NCBI RefSeq assembly: GCF_022201045.2 | Contig: NC_068556.1 | Location: forward strand, 21,991,501-22,055,500 | DNA: 64,000 bases | Source of the DNA: Citrus sinensis | Taxonomy: Eukaryota > Streptophyta > Magnoliopsida > Sapindales > Rutaceae | Reading direction: 5' to 3' | Shown: one piece after another, positions 1 to 11,637 of the stretch | Position numbering within the stretch: position 1 is the first letter of the stretch | How the letters are laid out: each line of letters starts with the position of its first letter | Translations under genes and position numbers: made by a program | The notes under the pieces: generated by a model | Databases searched by the model: none | Told to the model about the DNA's origin: nothing | Seen by the model: the letters and a program-made list of their open reading frames with translations, nothing else

Positions 1-640
1 TTTTTTTGAACATGCGAGCCAGGCTTAAAAAGTCCAGGGCTAGAATTTTGTTTAATCTAGATTTCAAAAACCCAATTTATGATTTTTAGAATTTACTTAA
101 CGAAATTGCGCTTGAAAATATTAACTTTAAATGTTTAAAATTTTAAATATATGTAATAGGTGACTAAATAAATATAATTATTCAAAATAATTTATATTTT
201 TATATTTTTTTTCATAAAATTTGGGTTCTGGGTCGGACCCTAGGTTATCAAGTGTAACTCGGGTCTTGCCGAATATTGCTTGAGTTCAGTTCGGGTTGGA
301 TGGGGTATTTTTGATATCCCTATAATCCACTCATCCAAAAATTGTAGGTAATCTAGTTGTGATTAATTTTTTTTTTTTTTATAAATTATCATTGTCTTTT
401 TAAGTCAGTATAAAACAAACGGGCTAGCTTAAGCAGATTCTTGATTCAGTAGAATAATGATACTAGATGTTATTCTAGCATGGGTACTTGAAACTTAATA
501 AAGAAGGCTCTCATGAGAGAGGAAAAGATCTCAATAGATAAATTAAACTGAATGTGTTCGATTGAAAAGAAATAAACATAACGAGCCTATTTATACTAGA
601 TGTAATTGATTATAATCCTAATAAACTTATGATTCTTTAT
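1..640. other. Intergenic, probable right end of a DNA transposon
   Basis: No gene is visible. The stretch 215-335 has relatively GC-rich words (GGGTCGGACCC, TCGGGTTGGATGGGG) and closes with TTGATATCCCTA near 311-322, which resembles the terminus of plant hAT-like elements; the other end would lie outside the window. 420-640 is featureless AT-rich DNA. Confidence 0.3.
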
Positions 641-644
641 AAGG

Positions 645-1245
645 CGAAAATATTTGTTTAATTCCTATATTTTAATTTAAGCGTAGTATAGTCCCCTTAT
701 TTTAAAGTACCTCAAAACAACCTTATAGTTAAATATATTACATTCTTGCCCTTACTTTTTTTTTAACTTTTACAATAAATATTCTCACAATAATATTCTT
801 GATATTAATTAATTTATCTATAAGAATTTAATTAGTAAATTAAGCAATAAATACCAATATGAAAAAACTAATATTTTTTGAACTCCTGCAACAATCTTGT
901 TAATAATTTATTCATAAATAAATTAATATCAGCCAACTTAAAGTAATCTTTATATCATTGCAACAATTTTACTAATAGTTATTTTGTAAACAAGAAATAA
1001 TTTATCAAATTACTCTTAAAAGAAAAATAATAACATAAAAATTTATGAAAATTTTTAATTTACTTTTAAGACTAATTTGATATATTAACATTTTTTTTCA
1101 CTAGTATCTTGAAAAAGGTAAAGAATATTGTTTGGAAAGGTATTAATGTAAAAGAAAAGAAAAAGGGTAGGACGTAACATATTTAACAGTATGAGTGTCT
1201 TCAAATATTTTTTAAAATATAAGAACTAAACGGATACTTAACATA
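645..1245. repeat. AT-rich foldback element, copy A
   Basis: The two ends are imperfect inverted repeats: the left has AATATTTGTTTAATTCC, TATATTTTAA and later TTAAATATATTACATTCTTG; the reverse complement of the right has CGTTTAGTTC, TATATTTTAA and TTAAATATGTTACGTCCTA. The interior is AT-rich with no reading frame. The same design and wording recurs at 30275-30841, so this is a dispersed family, probably a long non-autonomous inverted-repeat element. Boundaries are approximate. Confidence 0.5.
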
Positions 1246-1672
1246 AAATAGAATAAATGAACGTTTACCTCTTTATAAGAAAAATAATATTACTTAGTAA
1301 AAAAAAAAAATAAAGCAAATCATAATCAAACTGAAAAACAAAAGAAAGAAATCACACTTACACTTCTACCTCTTGCTTTATGCTTTGAATTGACAAATTT
1401 TAATTTTTTGATGATAAGTAGATGAATCAGACACTAAGCTGATGATTCATATACAATTCCAATTATATAATTTTAATTCAATAAAATTATCGTGGTGACC
1501 CATATGCAAACAAACTTGTCTTTCTATATATTCTTCAATCGCAGAAAACAAAAATTGAAGGGGTCCAAAAATTTGTCTTATTACTTATCAAGAGCCAAAC
1601 TCTAAGTCAACTAACCCCTTTGACCTAACCCTACATTTGTACTAAAGGCCAAACTTTAAAAAAAATAGGTGC

Positions 1673-1884
1673 GTGGGCTATAATTTTTTTTTGATACAAT
1701 GGATCCTAGTAAAGATTAGGATAAAACAGCGCGGGAATAGTATTCTCATACATATCATTACATAACCAATATTCAATACCCTCTGGTGGGTTATCAAAAT
1801 CATGAAAACCGAGAGATAAAGATCCTGCCAACTTGGCCATGAAATCAGCAGCAAAGTTTTCATGTCCAGAAGTGGGCTATAATT
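1673..1884 (-). mobile_element. 5'-truncated LINE 3' end with 13-bp TSD
   Basis: On the minus strand the sequence encodes the end of the RNase H-like domain of a plant LINE (FAADFMAKLAGSLSLG, then NPPEGIEYWLCNDMY and a stop). It closes with GTATC plus a poly(A) run, seen on the plus strand as T's at 1684-1692. The insertion is flanked by the direct repeat GTGGGCTATAATT at 1673-1685 and 1872-1884, a typical target-site duplication. Only about 190 bp of the element arrived, as usual for target-primed reverse transcription. The 16-bp string TTTTCATGTCCAGAAG just inside the right end recurs about 37 bp further right. Confidence 0.75.
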
Positions 1885-2260
1885 GATTGTTAATTTTCAT
1901 GTCCAGAAGCGGAAAAACTGAAATTTGTATTTATGCTAAATTGCTAATATCACCTTACTTTGTTGAATACCTAGAGATTAAACATTTTTGCGCCATATTT
2001 GTATTTCTAATTATTATATTATATTATATTTTTTGTTTACGGCAATTAAATTCTCTGCTCACTTGTATTTTGTTCAGCATAAGATTAGATTAGCATAAAA
2101 TCAAATACAGAAATTAAACCTAAAGAAAAAAAAATTGGTTATTAATCACCGTAGCTTAATTTTTGTCTCATCGTTGGGTTGTGGGCTACCTGTGTCTTGA
2201 GTGGATTCCACAAAATAATAGAATAAATTCTAAAAATAACCCGCTCTCTGTACCATAAAA

Positions 2261-2270
2261 TTATATAAAT
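2261..2270 (+). promoter_or_regulatory. Candidate TATA box of the IPT gene
   Basis: TTATATAAAT lies about 520 bp upstream of the IPT start codon. It suits a transcript starting near 2295 whose leader carries the candidate intron at 2667-2770. Inferred only; a second TATA-like word (ATATATAA, near 2708) lies inside that candidate intron. Confidence 0.35.
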
Positions 2271-2331
2271 ACCAAGCTCGTCGTTCATGCTTATGCAAAA
2301 GCCTTGAGCTTTGAAAGATATCAGATAATGG

Positions 2332-2604
2332 ATGTCTAGCCAGTTACCCTTGTGTTGTCAACAATATTCCTTTTCACAAGCCCCCTCAAATGATCTCTAC
2401 TTCTTCTCGATTCTTTCTTCGAAGTGTACATATTGCATACAAAAAATCTCAAATAGCCAGACTACCCTTGCTTTATGCGTGGTGCTAGCTCAACTATTAG
2501 CTTTTGCATATACCTTTACAAGTAACGCCACCACTATCTATTGTTTGCTTCTTATTCCTCACAAACTTGCAACCCATTTGAGCCATCTTTTGATTCACAG
2601 ATAG
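2332..2604 (+). other. Candidate 90-codon upstream ORF in the IPT leader
   Basis: If transcription begins near the TATA word at 2261, the leader contains a 3-codon ORF (ATG at 2328) and, overlapping it, a 90-codon ORF from 2332 to 2604, followed by the candidate leader intron. The predicted peptide has no family I recognise and no clear codon bias, so if it matters it is more likely as a translational brake than as a protein. It may equally be chance, or lie outside the transcript. Confidence 0.3.
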
Positions 2605-2666
2605 CTCTCTTCTTCCCTTCACCAATCTTCCTCCACAATCCGCCGCATATTTGATTTTTAAAAAAG

Positions 2667-2770
2667 GTAAGCGGTCCATGAAACCAAGTGGGGTTGTTGA
2701 ATTTAGGATATATAACTTGTTGCATGCTTATTTAGCTATTGCCTTATTCTTGTTTTGCTTAACTTGGCAG
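2667..2770 (+). other. Candidate 5'-UTR intron of the IPT gene
   Basis: AAAAAG|GTAAGC at 2666/2667 is a near-consensus donor. A pyrimidine-rich run ending TTGGCAG at 2770 is a good acceptor, 16 bases before the IPT start codon. The enclosed 104 bases are AT-rich, as plant introns are. The coding part of the gene is intronless. Confidence 0.45.
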
Positions 2771-2786
2771 CTGGTGTTAGATAAAT

Positions 2787-3770
2787 ATGAAGCTTTCGAT
2801 GACTGCCTGTAAACAAGCTGTACAGCCCCTGGTGACTTTCCAAGGGGTACACAAATTGGAGCATTTTTTTCGACGGAAAGACAAAGTCGTGTTCGTAATG
2901 GGAGCAACAGGCACCGGCAAGTCCCGTCTAGCCATTGATCTCGCCACCCGTTTCCCGGCGGAGATTATAAATTCGGATAAGATGCAGGTTTACAAAGGTC
3001 TTGACATAGTTACCAATAAGGTCACCGAAGAGGAATGCCACGGGGTCCCCCACCATTTACTAGGCATAATTGAACCAAATGCGAATTTCACAGCAACTGA
3101 TTTCAGAAACCACGCATCCTTAGCCATTGAATCCATCCTCAGCCGCGACCGGCTCCCGATCATCGCCGGCGGGTCCAGTTCTTACATCAAAGCCCTAGTG
3201 AACGGAGATGCTGCCGAGTTCCAATTAAGGTACGAATGTTTCTTTCTTTGGGTTGACGTGTCATTGCCCGTGTTGCATTCTTTCGTATCCGAAAGAGTTG
3301 ACAGGATGGTGGAATTGGGCCTAGTGGAGGAGGTTAAGCAAATGTTTGATCCACAAGCTGATTACTCAAGGGGTGTTAGGCGAGCCATTGGGGTGCCTGA
3401 ATTGGACCAATATATACGTGCTGGATCACTCCTAGATCATAAGATCCATGCTAAACTTCTCGAGGCAGCCATTAACAAAATTAAAGAAAATACATGTAAC
3501 CTATCTTGTCGCCAATTACAAAAAATTCATAGGCTCAACGACATATGGAATTGGAACATGCATCGAATTGATGCCACGGAGGTGTTCTTAAAACGAGGCG
3601 AAGAAGCTGATGAAGCGTGGGAGAAGCTCGTGATGCTACCCAGTACCATGACTGTTCGTCAATTCCTCTACGACGAAGATCGTGTGGCCACTATGCCGGA
3701 AACCGCCCCGGCTATCGTCAACACTCCACCGGTCCCTATTCCCACCGCTGTTGCTGCCGCAACCCGTTGA
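2787..3770 (+). CDS. IPT5: Adenylate isopentenyltransferase (cytokinin synthase), IPT5/IPT7 type
   Basis: This enzyme transfers the isopentenyl group of DMAPP to ATP or ADP, the first committed step of isoprenoid cytokinin synthesis. The protein is 327 residues in a single exon, the usual length and structure for plant ATP/ADP-type IPTs. The P-loop GATGTGKS is at residues 39-46, followed by INSDKMQVYKGLDIVTNK and PHHLLGI, both diagnostic of the tRNA/adenylate IPT family, and by IIAGGSSSYIKALV and RRAIGVPELDQY in the C-terminal half. No zinc-finger extension of the tRNA-IPT kind is present. The N terminus could act as a plastid signal, as for several IPTs, but this is weak here. The first Met is taken as the start. 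Assignment to the IPT5/IPT7 branch rests on sequence feel and on the neighbours (MEF18-like, L34e-like and MED33A genes), which match those around the Arabidopsis genes; IPT3 or IPT1 is possible. Regulation may involve a leader intron and uORFs. Confidence 0.9.
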   Translation: MKLSMTACKQAVQPLVTFQGVHKLEHFFRRKDKVVFVMGATGTGKSRLAIDLATRFPAEIINSDKMQVYKGLDIVTNKVTEEECHGVPHHLLGIIEPNANFTATDFRNHASLAIESILSRDRLPIIAGGSSSYIKALVNGDAAEFQLRYECFFLWVDVSLPVLHSFVSERVDRMVELGLVEEVKQMFDPQADYSRGVRRAIGVPELDQYIRAGSLLDHKIHAKLLEAAINKIKENTCNLSCRQLQKIHRLNDIWNWNMHRIDATEVFLKRGEEADEAWEKLVMLPSTMTVRQFLYDEDRVATMPETAPAIVNTPPVPIPTAVAAATR

Positions 3771-5103
3771 AAGAATATTGGGACCCACATAATCTACGGC
3801 GAAATGCGTGTGATGATGCCATGTAGCATTTTGTCACATAGCAAATTAGCAAGTTTTTGGCACTTTCTCTTACTTTTCTCATAATTTTGAGTTTGGTACA
3901 TATGTGCGCTTGCAATAAACTTCAAAATAAGAGTGTTAAATTACATTTAGAGTAATTTACCATCCAATTAAGTTAGAAGTTGGCCCATCAACTAGATTCA
4001 GGACTATTTGAGATCAAAGTGTTGTAACTTTTAAATAACAGTTATTGTGAAAAAAGTTGTAATTATAAAAAAAATTAATAATATGTAGTAATTATAAATT
4101 TTAAATAATAATTTTGATAAAATTATTAAAAAATAATAAATTTTTTATTAAAAAATTATATCAGTATATCTTTCAATCTCAATCTCAAATACACTCTCAC
4201 TGGATTACTTATATTTGTACTAGGATACCTGGTTGTAAGTTGAAGATGTAATTTGGTAAAAAGGAGGGAAAAAAAAAAGGTAAAAAGGAGGAAAAAAAAA
4301 AAAAGAAGTAAAATGGAATTTAGAGAGGTTGCCGTCACTTGTCAGGTCGTTAAGTGCCTACATTTGGCGGCCGTACGGTTGGGAGCATTTTAAAAATCCA
4401 TGCGGGCTGCTGAAGATTTCCGTACTAGCGTGTGCTGCGCCTTCATCAACCATGATACAGAAGACTCTCTTTGGTGGGTCCGTTTGTGATTGTGATGTCG
4501 GAATAGGCCCCACTTTTCTGTAACGCTAGCCTAGAGTGGCATTTTGGTCTTTGGACCTTTTCTTTTAACGTGTGCTTGAATTTTGATGACGACATATATA
4601 CACACATATACAATTTACATGATTGGGAATATTATTTTATCTCTACCGCGCTTTTGTGGAAGTATCTGAAAAAGTCGTTACATGCATGATTGATCAGTCA
4701 CCATCCGCTGAGGATCTAAACGTTTCTGGAAGCTTTTTATGTGGGGTCAGAATGGTTTTGATTTGATGGGAAAGTAAATTTCTTGGCAGTGATGATATGA
4801 ATCAACGATTGTGATTTAATGTATGGGAAATGGAAATTAATGTGATGTTGGGGAATGAGAATCTTAAAAAAGGGTACAAAAGGCAAGAAAACGGAGGAAT
4901 TTGGTGGGTCCAACACAGTAATGCTTGTCGTTTTGATGCCACATGATTCCAATTTCCAATTGAATGATACAAGAGGAGATGAAAGCTTCATACGCCACTC
5001 ACTACCTCCCGTTATTTTTAAAGGCCTGTGGGCCCACTTAAGGAAAAAAAACTTCTTTTGTTTTTAAGCCTCTTTCTTCACATACGGGTAGTATCAAAAT
5101 ATT
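3771..5103. other. Intergenic region downstream of IPT
   Basis: AT-rich 3' flank. 4030-4170 is a very AT-rich low-complexity run, 4255-4310 has two purine runs (GGAGG followed by long A tracts), and the rest is unremarkable. No gene is supported; the short frames have no recognisable domain. Confidence 0.5.
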
Positions 5104-6078
5104 ACCTTTTGGCAAAAGGCCCAAGAGGGCTGAATTTGCATCCCATCGAGAGGAGGAAGAAGGGGGAAAAAAAAAGATTCAAAAAATAAAGTTGAATTTG
5201 GAACAACTTATAAAGGTAATACTTTGGCGTGATTGATTTGCAAAAATATAAAAACTAAAAATAAATAATCTTTTTAATTACATCGAAAAACATCAAGTTG
5301 GAATCAAGTCCATTAAAAGGTATTACTATTATTAGTAGCCTAGAAAGTAAAGATGTTCCAATTTTTGGCAATCTAGTATACGCTGGCTGCAAGTGGAGGT
5401 GGATGGCTTATGTGTGTCTGAGACGGTTGCCAATTTTTGTTGTTTAAACAATGAATTTTCTTTCCTTATTTGGTTAATAAAAGAGCTTCTGAAGCGCGAT
5501 TGGCATATTCGCATCAATCATATCTACCGAGAGGCCAATTACGTTGCAGATCATATGGCTAACCTCTCTACTTCCTTTTCACTGGGTCTCCACCTTTTGG
5601 CAAAAGGCCCAAGAGGGCTGAATTTGCATCCCATCGAGAGGAGGAAGAAGGGGGAAAAAAAGATTCAAAAAATAAAGTTGAATTTGGAACAACTTATAAA
5701 GGTGAATACTTTGGCGTGATTGATTTGCAAAAATATAAAAACTAAAAATAAATAATCTTTTTAATTACATCGAAAAACATCAAGTTGGAATCAAGTCCAT
5801 TAAAAGGTATTACTATTATTAGTAGCCTAGAAAGTAAAGATGTTTCAATTTTTGGCAATCTAGTATACGCTGGCTTCAAGTGGAGGTGGATGGCTTATGT
5901 GTGTCTGAGATGGTTGCCAATTTTTGTTGTTTAAACAATGAATTTTCTTTCCTTATTTGGTTAATAAAAGAGCTTCTGAAGCGCGATTGGCACATTCGCA
6001 TCAATCATATCTACCGAGAGGCCAATTACGTTGCAGATCCTATGGCTAATCTCGCTACTTCCTTTTCACTGGGTCTCC
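5104..6078 (+). repeat. Tandem duplication, period about 488 bp
   Basis: Two near-identical copies, 5104-5591 and 5592-6078, differ at only a few bases. GGCAAAAGGC starts at 5111 and again at 5599. Each copy contains unrelated flanking DNA followed by the 5' part of a truncated LINE. The junction is CTCCAC|CTTTTGG; copy two instead continues CTCCACATGTTTCC into the rest of the LINE. Only about 2 bp (AC) are shared at the break, which suits a microhomology or replication-slippage event after the LINE had inserted. Confidence 0.85.
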
Positions 6079-6218
6079 ACATGTTTCCGATTCCTCTTGA
6101 AAGTATCAAACCTTTACTTATTCATGATATGTATGGGGTAGTTTACCCCCGATTAGTTCATTCATAGCTCTTTGATTGAGAGCCTCGTTGTATCAAAAAA
6201 AAAAAAGTAAAGATGTTC
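5344..6218 (+). mobile_element. 5'-truncated LINE 3' end, partly duplicated
   Basis: Both copies encode the RNase H-like domain of a plant LINE: VDGLCVSE, then WHIRINHIYREANYVAD, then NL(S/A)TSFSLGLH. The second copy runs on to a stop (DMYGVVYPRLVHS) and ends GTATC plus a 12-bp A run at 6195-6206, the same tail as the element at 1.7 kb. The 15-bp word AAAGTAAAGATGTTC at 5344-5358 and 6204-6218 is the target-site duplication. The first copy stops at the tandem-duplication junction and reads into unrelated DNA. Not a functional gene. Confidence 0.75.
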
Positions 6219-9200
6219 AACTTAACTCATTCGATTTATTAATGAATTGCCTTTTAAGTAGTTTTCTTTGGTTTGTCACCAAAATTAGTTTGAATAGCAG
6301 GTGAGAATTAAAATTTTAGTTGGATTTTTTCCCAAAAAAAAAAGAAAGAAAGAAAGAAAGAAAGAGGTTCAACTTAACTAATTTAAATTATTATAGTTTT
6401 TGAATAATATGAATTCAACTAGGTTATCAAGATAAACTAACCAAATGATGAAATTAACTACTTATATCTTAATTAACAATGTAAAATTGAAAGATGCCAT
6501 GAATGTTGATAATAAGATCAATCAAAGTTATACTTGTGGCATAGATTGTCACCAATTATTTAATCGTGGATTCCTTTAATTTCGAAGTCGTTTTTAGAAT
6601 GGCAGTTCTTAGTTCTTACTAGTGTGCTGAACTAGATGGATCGCGATTAATTTATAATTGTTATTTAATGTTAAATTAAAAGACCACATTCGTTAAGTGT
6701 TGTTTATTTGTTTGGCACACATAATTTATCATGTAGCTGTCTAGAAATTTTTACAAGCTGCAGTCAAATATAACTCTTGTAGCTAAGTAAAGTTATTTGA
6801 ACAGTAATAACATACTACGAAGATAGAAATATGTGTATTGTACAAAAATGATAGTAATGTTCATACCGTAGTAGTTATTATTTCTGTCCTGCCACTGTTC
6901 AAATATCATTTTCCATTTATTATGTTGTCATCACAGAGTCAAAAATACCCCAAATCGTATCCGAAATTATAATCTTGCTTGATGAACAGTCAACACTAAC
7001 TCTTTGAAAAATTGCGTTCAAAGATTTAAAAAATCACATGGGGTCCAAGTATTCAGCCATTATATGTCGCACTCGTATATAAATTTAGCATTTAACTGAG
7101 CATATCATTGACGCCTATAATGTCTTATTCTTTTTTTTTTTTTGGGTTAATTAATTTCTGTTTTCGCTTGTAGATATCTCATACATATTTGTACGTTTTG
7201 CGCAACATGCACGGTGACAATAATGGCACTTTTTTTGTATTGTTAGCTAATCATTTTCTTGTAAACGCATCATTTGATCCTCATTTTCAAGAAGTGGGAA
7301 AAAATACACAATGTATATAGCCAAACAAACAAAAAAATTGGAAGATGATTATGTACTTATCGATCCTTTTCCTCTTCTTGTCTTTCATCTTTAATGGTGG
7401 AAACTGAAAAGAGTAAAGGTTGAATGAGATGGGAAAATTTCCGTTGACGGGAACAATGCCTACCACCACTGATAACTCATAAAAAACAGTTCTTCTTTTG
7501 GAACAAATACAAAATAAGGATCAAACGGTACTCCATCAGTCACTCCCATAGTTTCGTCAGTAAGCGTCACTTATTAAATACATAAAATAAGACAAAACCA
7601 GCAAATATTTGTTGTATTCTAAAAAATAACATCAAGCCATTAATTAAAGACACTAACGGCCGGTAGGTACTGCGTAAGGACAGTCTATCTTACGGTTGTT
7701 GCACGGTGAGAAAGACGGCAAGGTCATATCAAAATATCGTGTGCCTGAGGACTGAGGTACTTTTCATTCGAATGGCCACAAAAATTTCTGATTCTTGTGA
7801 TTCAATAAAGAAATATTTGCGCTTGTATCGGTGTATACATATTCATCGTCCACTGAATTCTTGTTATACGTGGATTTACTCTTTCCCGATTCATTCATAC
7901 TATAAGAAGTATTACACGGAGGAAAAAAAGATTGTATACACTAAAAGCACCTCAAAATTTTTCATGAAGAGAAACGGATATGTCGGCAGTTATAGATTGA
8001 GGCTAGATTTAATAGGTGTCTTCTTCATTTTACTCGAGCTTAGCAAAATGAATCCATGCATCTTATCGTTGTATGCATGCATGCGTGTGCATTTTTTTTT
8101 TTATCTCTTTCACCAACTCTTTGAAGGTTTAACCTAGCTAGCTAACAGGCAAAAAAGTCAGTACTCACGAACGTGTAAAACGATCGAGAGCCCAGATATG
8201 AATAACATCTTTGTAAAGAATTAATGCATGATGGTTCTGAGAGATAGAGTCCAAATCTTGGGCGGCAAGAGCAGCCAAATAAGTGTCGTGTCAGACATGA
8301 ATATTATCTATTTCAATTTCGTTCCTAATTAAGAATCTTGATTGAGCTAGATAGCTCTCATGCAAACGCAACCTTGTACTCTTTCCCCTCTATTCATTTG
8401 TCAAAAACAAAGTCCTTTGGATTCTCTTCCACGTGCGAAGCTTTCCTCGAAGTTATATTTCATTCATAGTGTTTTGGCTTTCATGTTGTCTGCAAACGAA
8501 GAGCTTACATCCCCACAAATTAAATGATTCCTTTGTTTTCATTTTCTTTTTTTTTTTTGTTTTCCCTTCTTGTTGATCTGCACATGCTTTATCTCGATCT
8601 ATATCAACTAAAATGCAAATAGTAATAGACAACCTAAAGACACGTGTGATGATTCCATGATACGATAGAGACGCCTTTGCATGGCAAGGCTGAGGACTTT
8701 GATTTGCTGCTAGCAGCTACGAATGTGATATAGCAACCACTCTTATCTAACTCTTTTTTTTTCAATTTTTGTTCTTTTAAAGTTAAGTAGTGGGTAAAAT
8801 CCGAAATTAATGTTTTACCTTCTATTTAAAAACTACTCAATCAAGGCCACGGTGGCTTATATTTACTTCACAATAAGCTTAGATACTTCCCCGTTTGCAT
8901 GTAGTGATTTTTTTCCCCTTAATATCATGCCTAGGGAAGTATTATCGTTATGGACAAACTTTCACTTAGCTAAGATTAAACATAAATTTTCATTTAGTAC
9001 TTCTCATAGTTCAGAAATTTGACTCAAAACATGCTTACCATTACTTCTCCTGTAACTATTAAATGTGGGAAAATAATTATTTTTTTAAGAGATGTGGTAA
9101 ACATATATATTTGAAACTTATGCGTTTACATAAGTGGTTACCTTAAGGATTTGACCGAGTAATTTCTAATAATTTTCACATGGACTCTCTTGAGTTCAAA

Positions 9201-9799
9201 TCCTAAAGAAGCTAAGAATTAAAAAAAAAAATGATCAATTTAAAGTTTGATGCATCAATTCGTTGCCTTTAATATTATATATTGCACTAGAGGAGGTGAA
9301 GTTTTTAACCTATTATGTTTAGCTTAGAGCTTATAATCCTTAATCTTATCGAATATACTTTCGGCTAACCTATTGCCAAAGCATTTTCTTTTTATAGAGC
9401 TAGGTTATCGAGATAAGATGTAGGTGTGTAATAATTTTATAGCATCTTTTATTGGTCAGATTCTATTTTAATTGTAGTTAATTATTTTCCAAAAGAAAGA
9501 AGAATCCACAAATTAATTATGAAATTTTAATCCAATGCCTTTTACTTGTATTGGTGGAATCGAAAAGTAGTATGAAAAAAATGCACCGAATCTTCTTCTG
9601 TTTTTATTAAAAATACACTAAATGGTATACTTTTATCTCTTGCAGTTTCAAGATTCACTTTTTATCTCTTTGAAATTCGAATGCAAGATGCAATTTATAA
9701 TTTAGACTTTAACTGAAGAGGGAATGAATTAGTAAACGGAAGTTTCAATTAAGGACAATTAAACTAAAGTTACGAGATTAACTATAATAAGTGTAGAAA

Positions 9800-9834
<35 letters not shown>

Positions 9835-10420
9835 GTTTATTATAAATTTTACCGGCTTTCTACACTTACGTACCATCATTAATTTATAAGTTTCATCAAT
9901 CAAAAAGGAATATTATCTCTTTTACATGTACAGAGTATTGTTGCCCAATCGTCTTTTATTGCTATATGAACTGTAGACAATTTTTCTTTTATAGTTCACG
10001 ACTTATATTATTAATCTTTTATAATCAGATGAGAATATTATCATCTCTTTCACTATTATTCTTCTATAATGCGATCGGTTTTTCAATTCTCTTGTTATGT
10101 TAACCCTTGATTATTCTTCTTAGTTAAAATTTGACGTTTATTGATATGAGAATAATAATTACACTTTTTAAAGACCTTCAAGGAAAATAAAACCGGCTAA
10201 GCTATCTTGTCTATATTCGTTGGGTTGTCAACTAAAAATTATGATCAATAAATTTATAATCTTGAAGATAAGACCCAAGTAATAAATGATGATGGGGCTA
10301 CGTTTAGTGCCGAATCAAGATTTTAAATACAGTGCGGGGCTAAAATACTGAACAATTAAGATTTTTGGTTGTGCCTTGTAAGACCCAAAGGAGTTGAAAT
10401 AAACAAAAGGAACAAAGCAT
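6219..10420. other. Gene-poor AT-rich intergenic region
   Basis: No supported gene. Contents: an (AAAG)n microsatellite at about 6341-6365, a (TA)n run at 9804-9831, and G-box-like CACGTG words at about 8431 and 8642. A 143-codon frame at 7706-8137 has no family signature, and its composition matches the surrounding DNA. On the minus strand, roughly 8175-8300 is open for about 40 codons without a start or a recognised domain. Confidence 0.5.
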
Positions 10421-10575
10421 ATATGATAATTGGGAAAATGAGCGAGAAAACGCTGTTATTTATTAAAACTAAGTGGAATCCTCCTCAAGTTTTAAAATTA
10501 GTTAAAATTCCCCTTATGTTAAAATATTAACAGGGAATTTACTTTTTCAAAGACAAATTCTGTCCTTAAAAATTA
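10421..10575 (+). repeat. Dispersed repeat, copy 1 (inverted partner at 16.5 kb)
   Basis: This stretch contains TTAAAATTAGTTAAAATTCC and TTATGTTAAAATATTAAC. Its reverse complement matches 16500-16668 over about 150 bp with scattered differences, including TCAAGTTTTAAAATTAGTTA, TTTTTCAAAG and a GGAAAAATGAG-type end. Probably a non-autonomous DNA transposon family. Confidence 0.6.
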
Positions 10576-11491
10576 ATTCAACAACTTTTTAATATAAATA
10601 TACTTCTTGGATACAATTCAAAGTAAAATAAATTAAAAAATACTTGTACTTATTAAAAAAATTTTTAACTTCATTGTTTTTTTCTTTCTCAATCTCCTAA
10701 CTCACTTGAATCACCATGGACGGTCCAGTTTTGATTCTATTCGTAAGAGAAATTCCAAACCCCCCCCCCCCCCCCCCAAAACCATAGCCAACAGAACAAA
10801 TTTATAAATTAAAAAAAAATCGTTAAATGAAGATTGAGATCTTTTATGGCGTTACCTACTAGTCAAATCATCATGTTTTGGCTGTTAAGACTATAGATGC
10901 CCAATGGACCGGGCCGGCCATCAAAGAAAACCCTCGCGTGATTGTGCTCGTGCTCGAGCTCGTGCCATATAATGTCGTGCCTATTTTTATTGCTTAGACG
11001 TGACCGGACACACATGTCATGCCCACACATACTGTGTTACACTTGAGAAAAAAACACAAAAATTTTTTTTTTTAATTTTTTTAAGAGCATGTCAATTTGT
11101 TGGAGTTTTTTTTTTTCAAACCTATGTATTTTTTCGGTTCCATGTGCCTTTAGTCCAATTTAATAGAATCAAGAATTCAAAATTTTAGTTCATATTTAAT
11201 AACAATAAGTTAATAATAGTAAGAGAATATAATATTAATTACTAAATTAGACCCTACAATATTAGAATTCTTTTTTAATACTTAATAAAAATAACAACAA
11301 CAATAATAATTTTTTCTTAAGGGTTAATTTAATTATTAACTTGAACTTACATTGGGTCATAAATCACAATTTATAATAACATTAATATATATTTAGAAAA
11401 TCATGATATTTATAATTTTATTAATTAAAATCATGATATCAATTATTCATTTAATAAATTGTGAACATAAATTGATTAATGATATGTTTAC
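10576..11491. other. Intergenic with an 18-C homopolymer
   Basis: A run of 18 C's occupies 10760-10777. 10890-10985 is a locally GC-rich island with GGACCGGGCCGGCC and repeated GCTCGTGC words, like the ends of a plant hAT family, but the matching second end was not found. The rest is AT-rich; no gene. Confidence 0.4.
10760..10777. repeat. Poly(C) tract, 18 bases
   Basis: An unbroken run of 18 C's in AT-rich DNA, one of three such G/C homopolymers of 18-21 bases in the window. Confidence 0.9.
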
Positions 11492-11492
11492 C

Positions 11493-11637
11493 TACTGGAG
11501 TGGGAGTGAAGAGAATGGATTCTTCCTACTTTTGTGTTTACTTATATATTTTAAGGAATGAGTGTGAATCTTAATCCATAAGCCCCACCTATTTTTGGAG
11601 TGGGGAATATGGTTTCCACTCTCATTCCCCACTCCCA
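11493..11637. repeat. Small foldback element at the broken end of a Copia relic
   Basis: GGAGTGGGAGTGAAGAG near 11496 faces CTCTCATTCCCCACTCCCAT near 11617, whose reverse complement is nearly the same, enclosing about 120 bp. An inner pair (GGAATGAGTGTG / GGAGTGGGGAATATGG) repeats the theme. It sits exactly where recognisable Copia integrase sequence ends. Confidence 0.45.

Noticed and set aside
7706-8137. 143-codon plus-strand frame
   Set aside because: No recognised domain, composition like the surrounding AT-rich DNA, and no splice or promoter context.
8175-8300. Roughly 40-codon open stretch on the minus strand
   Set aside because: Lacks a start codon, is too short to be significant, and matches no family I know.
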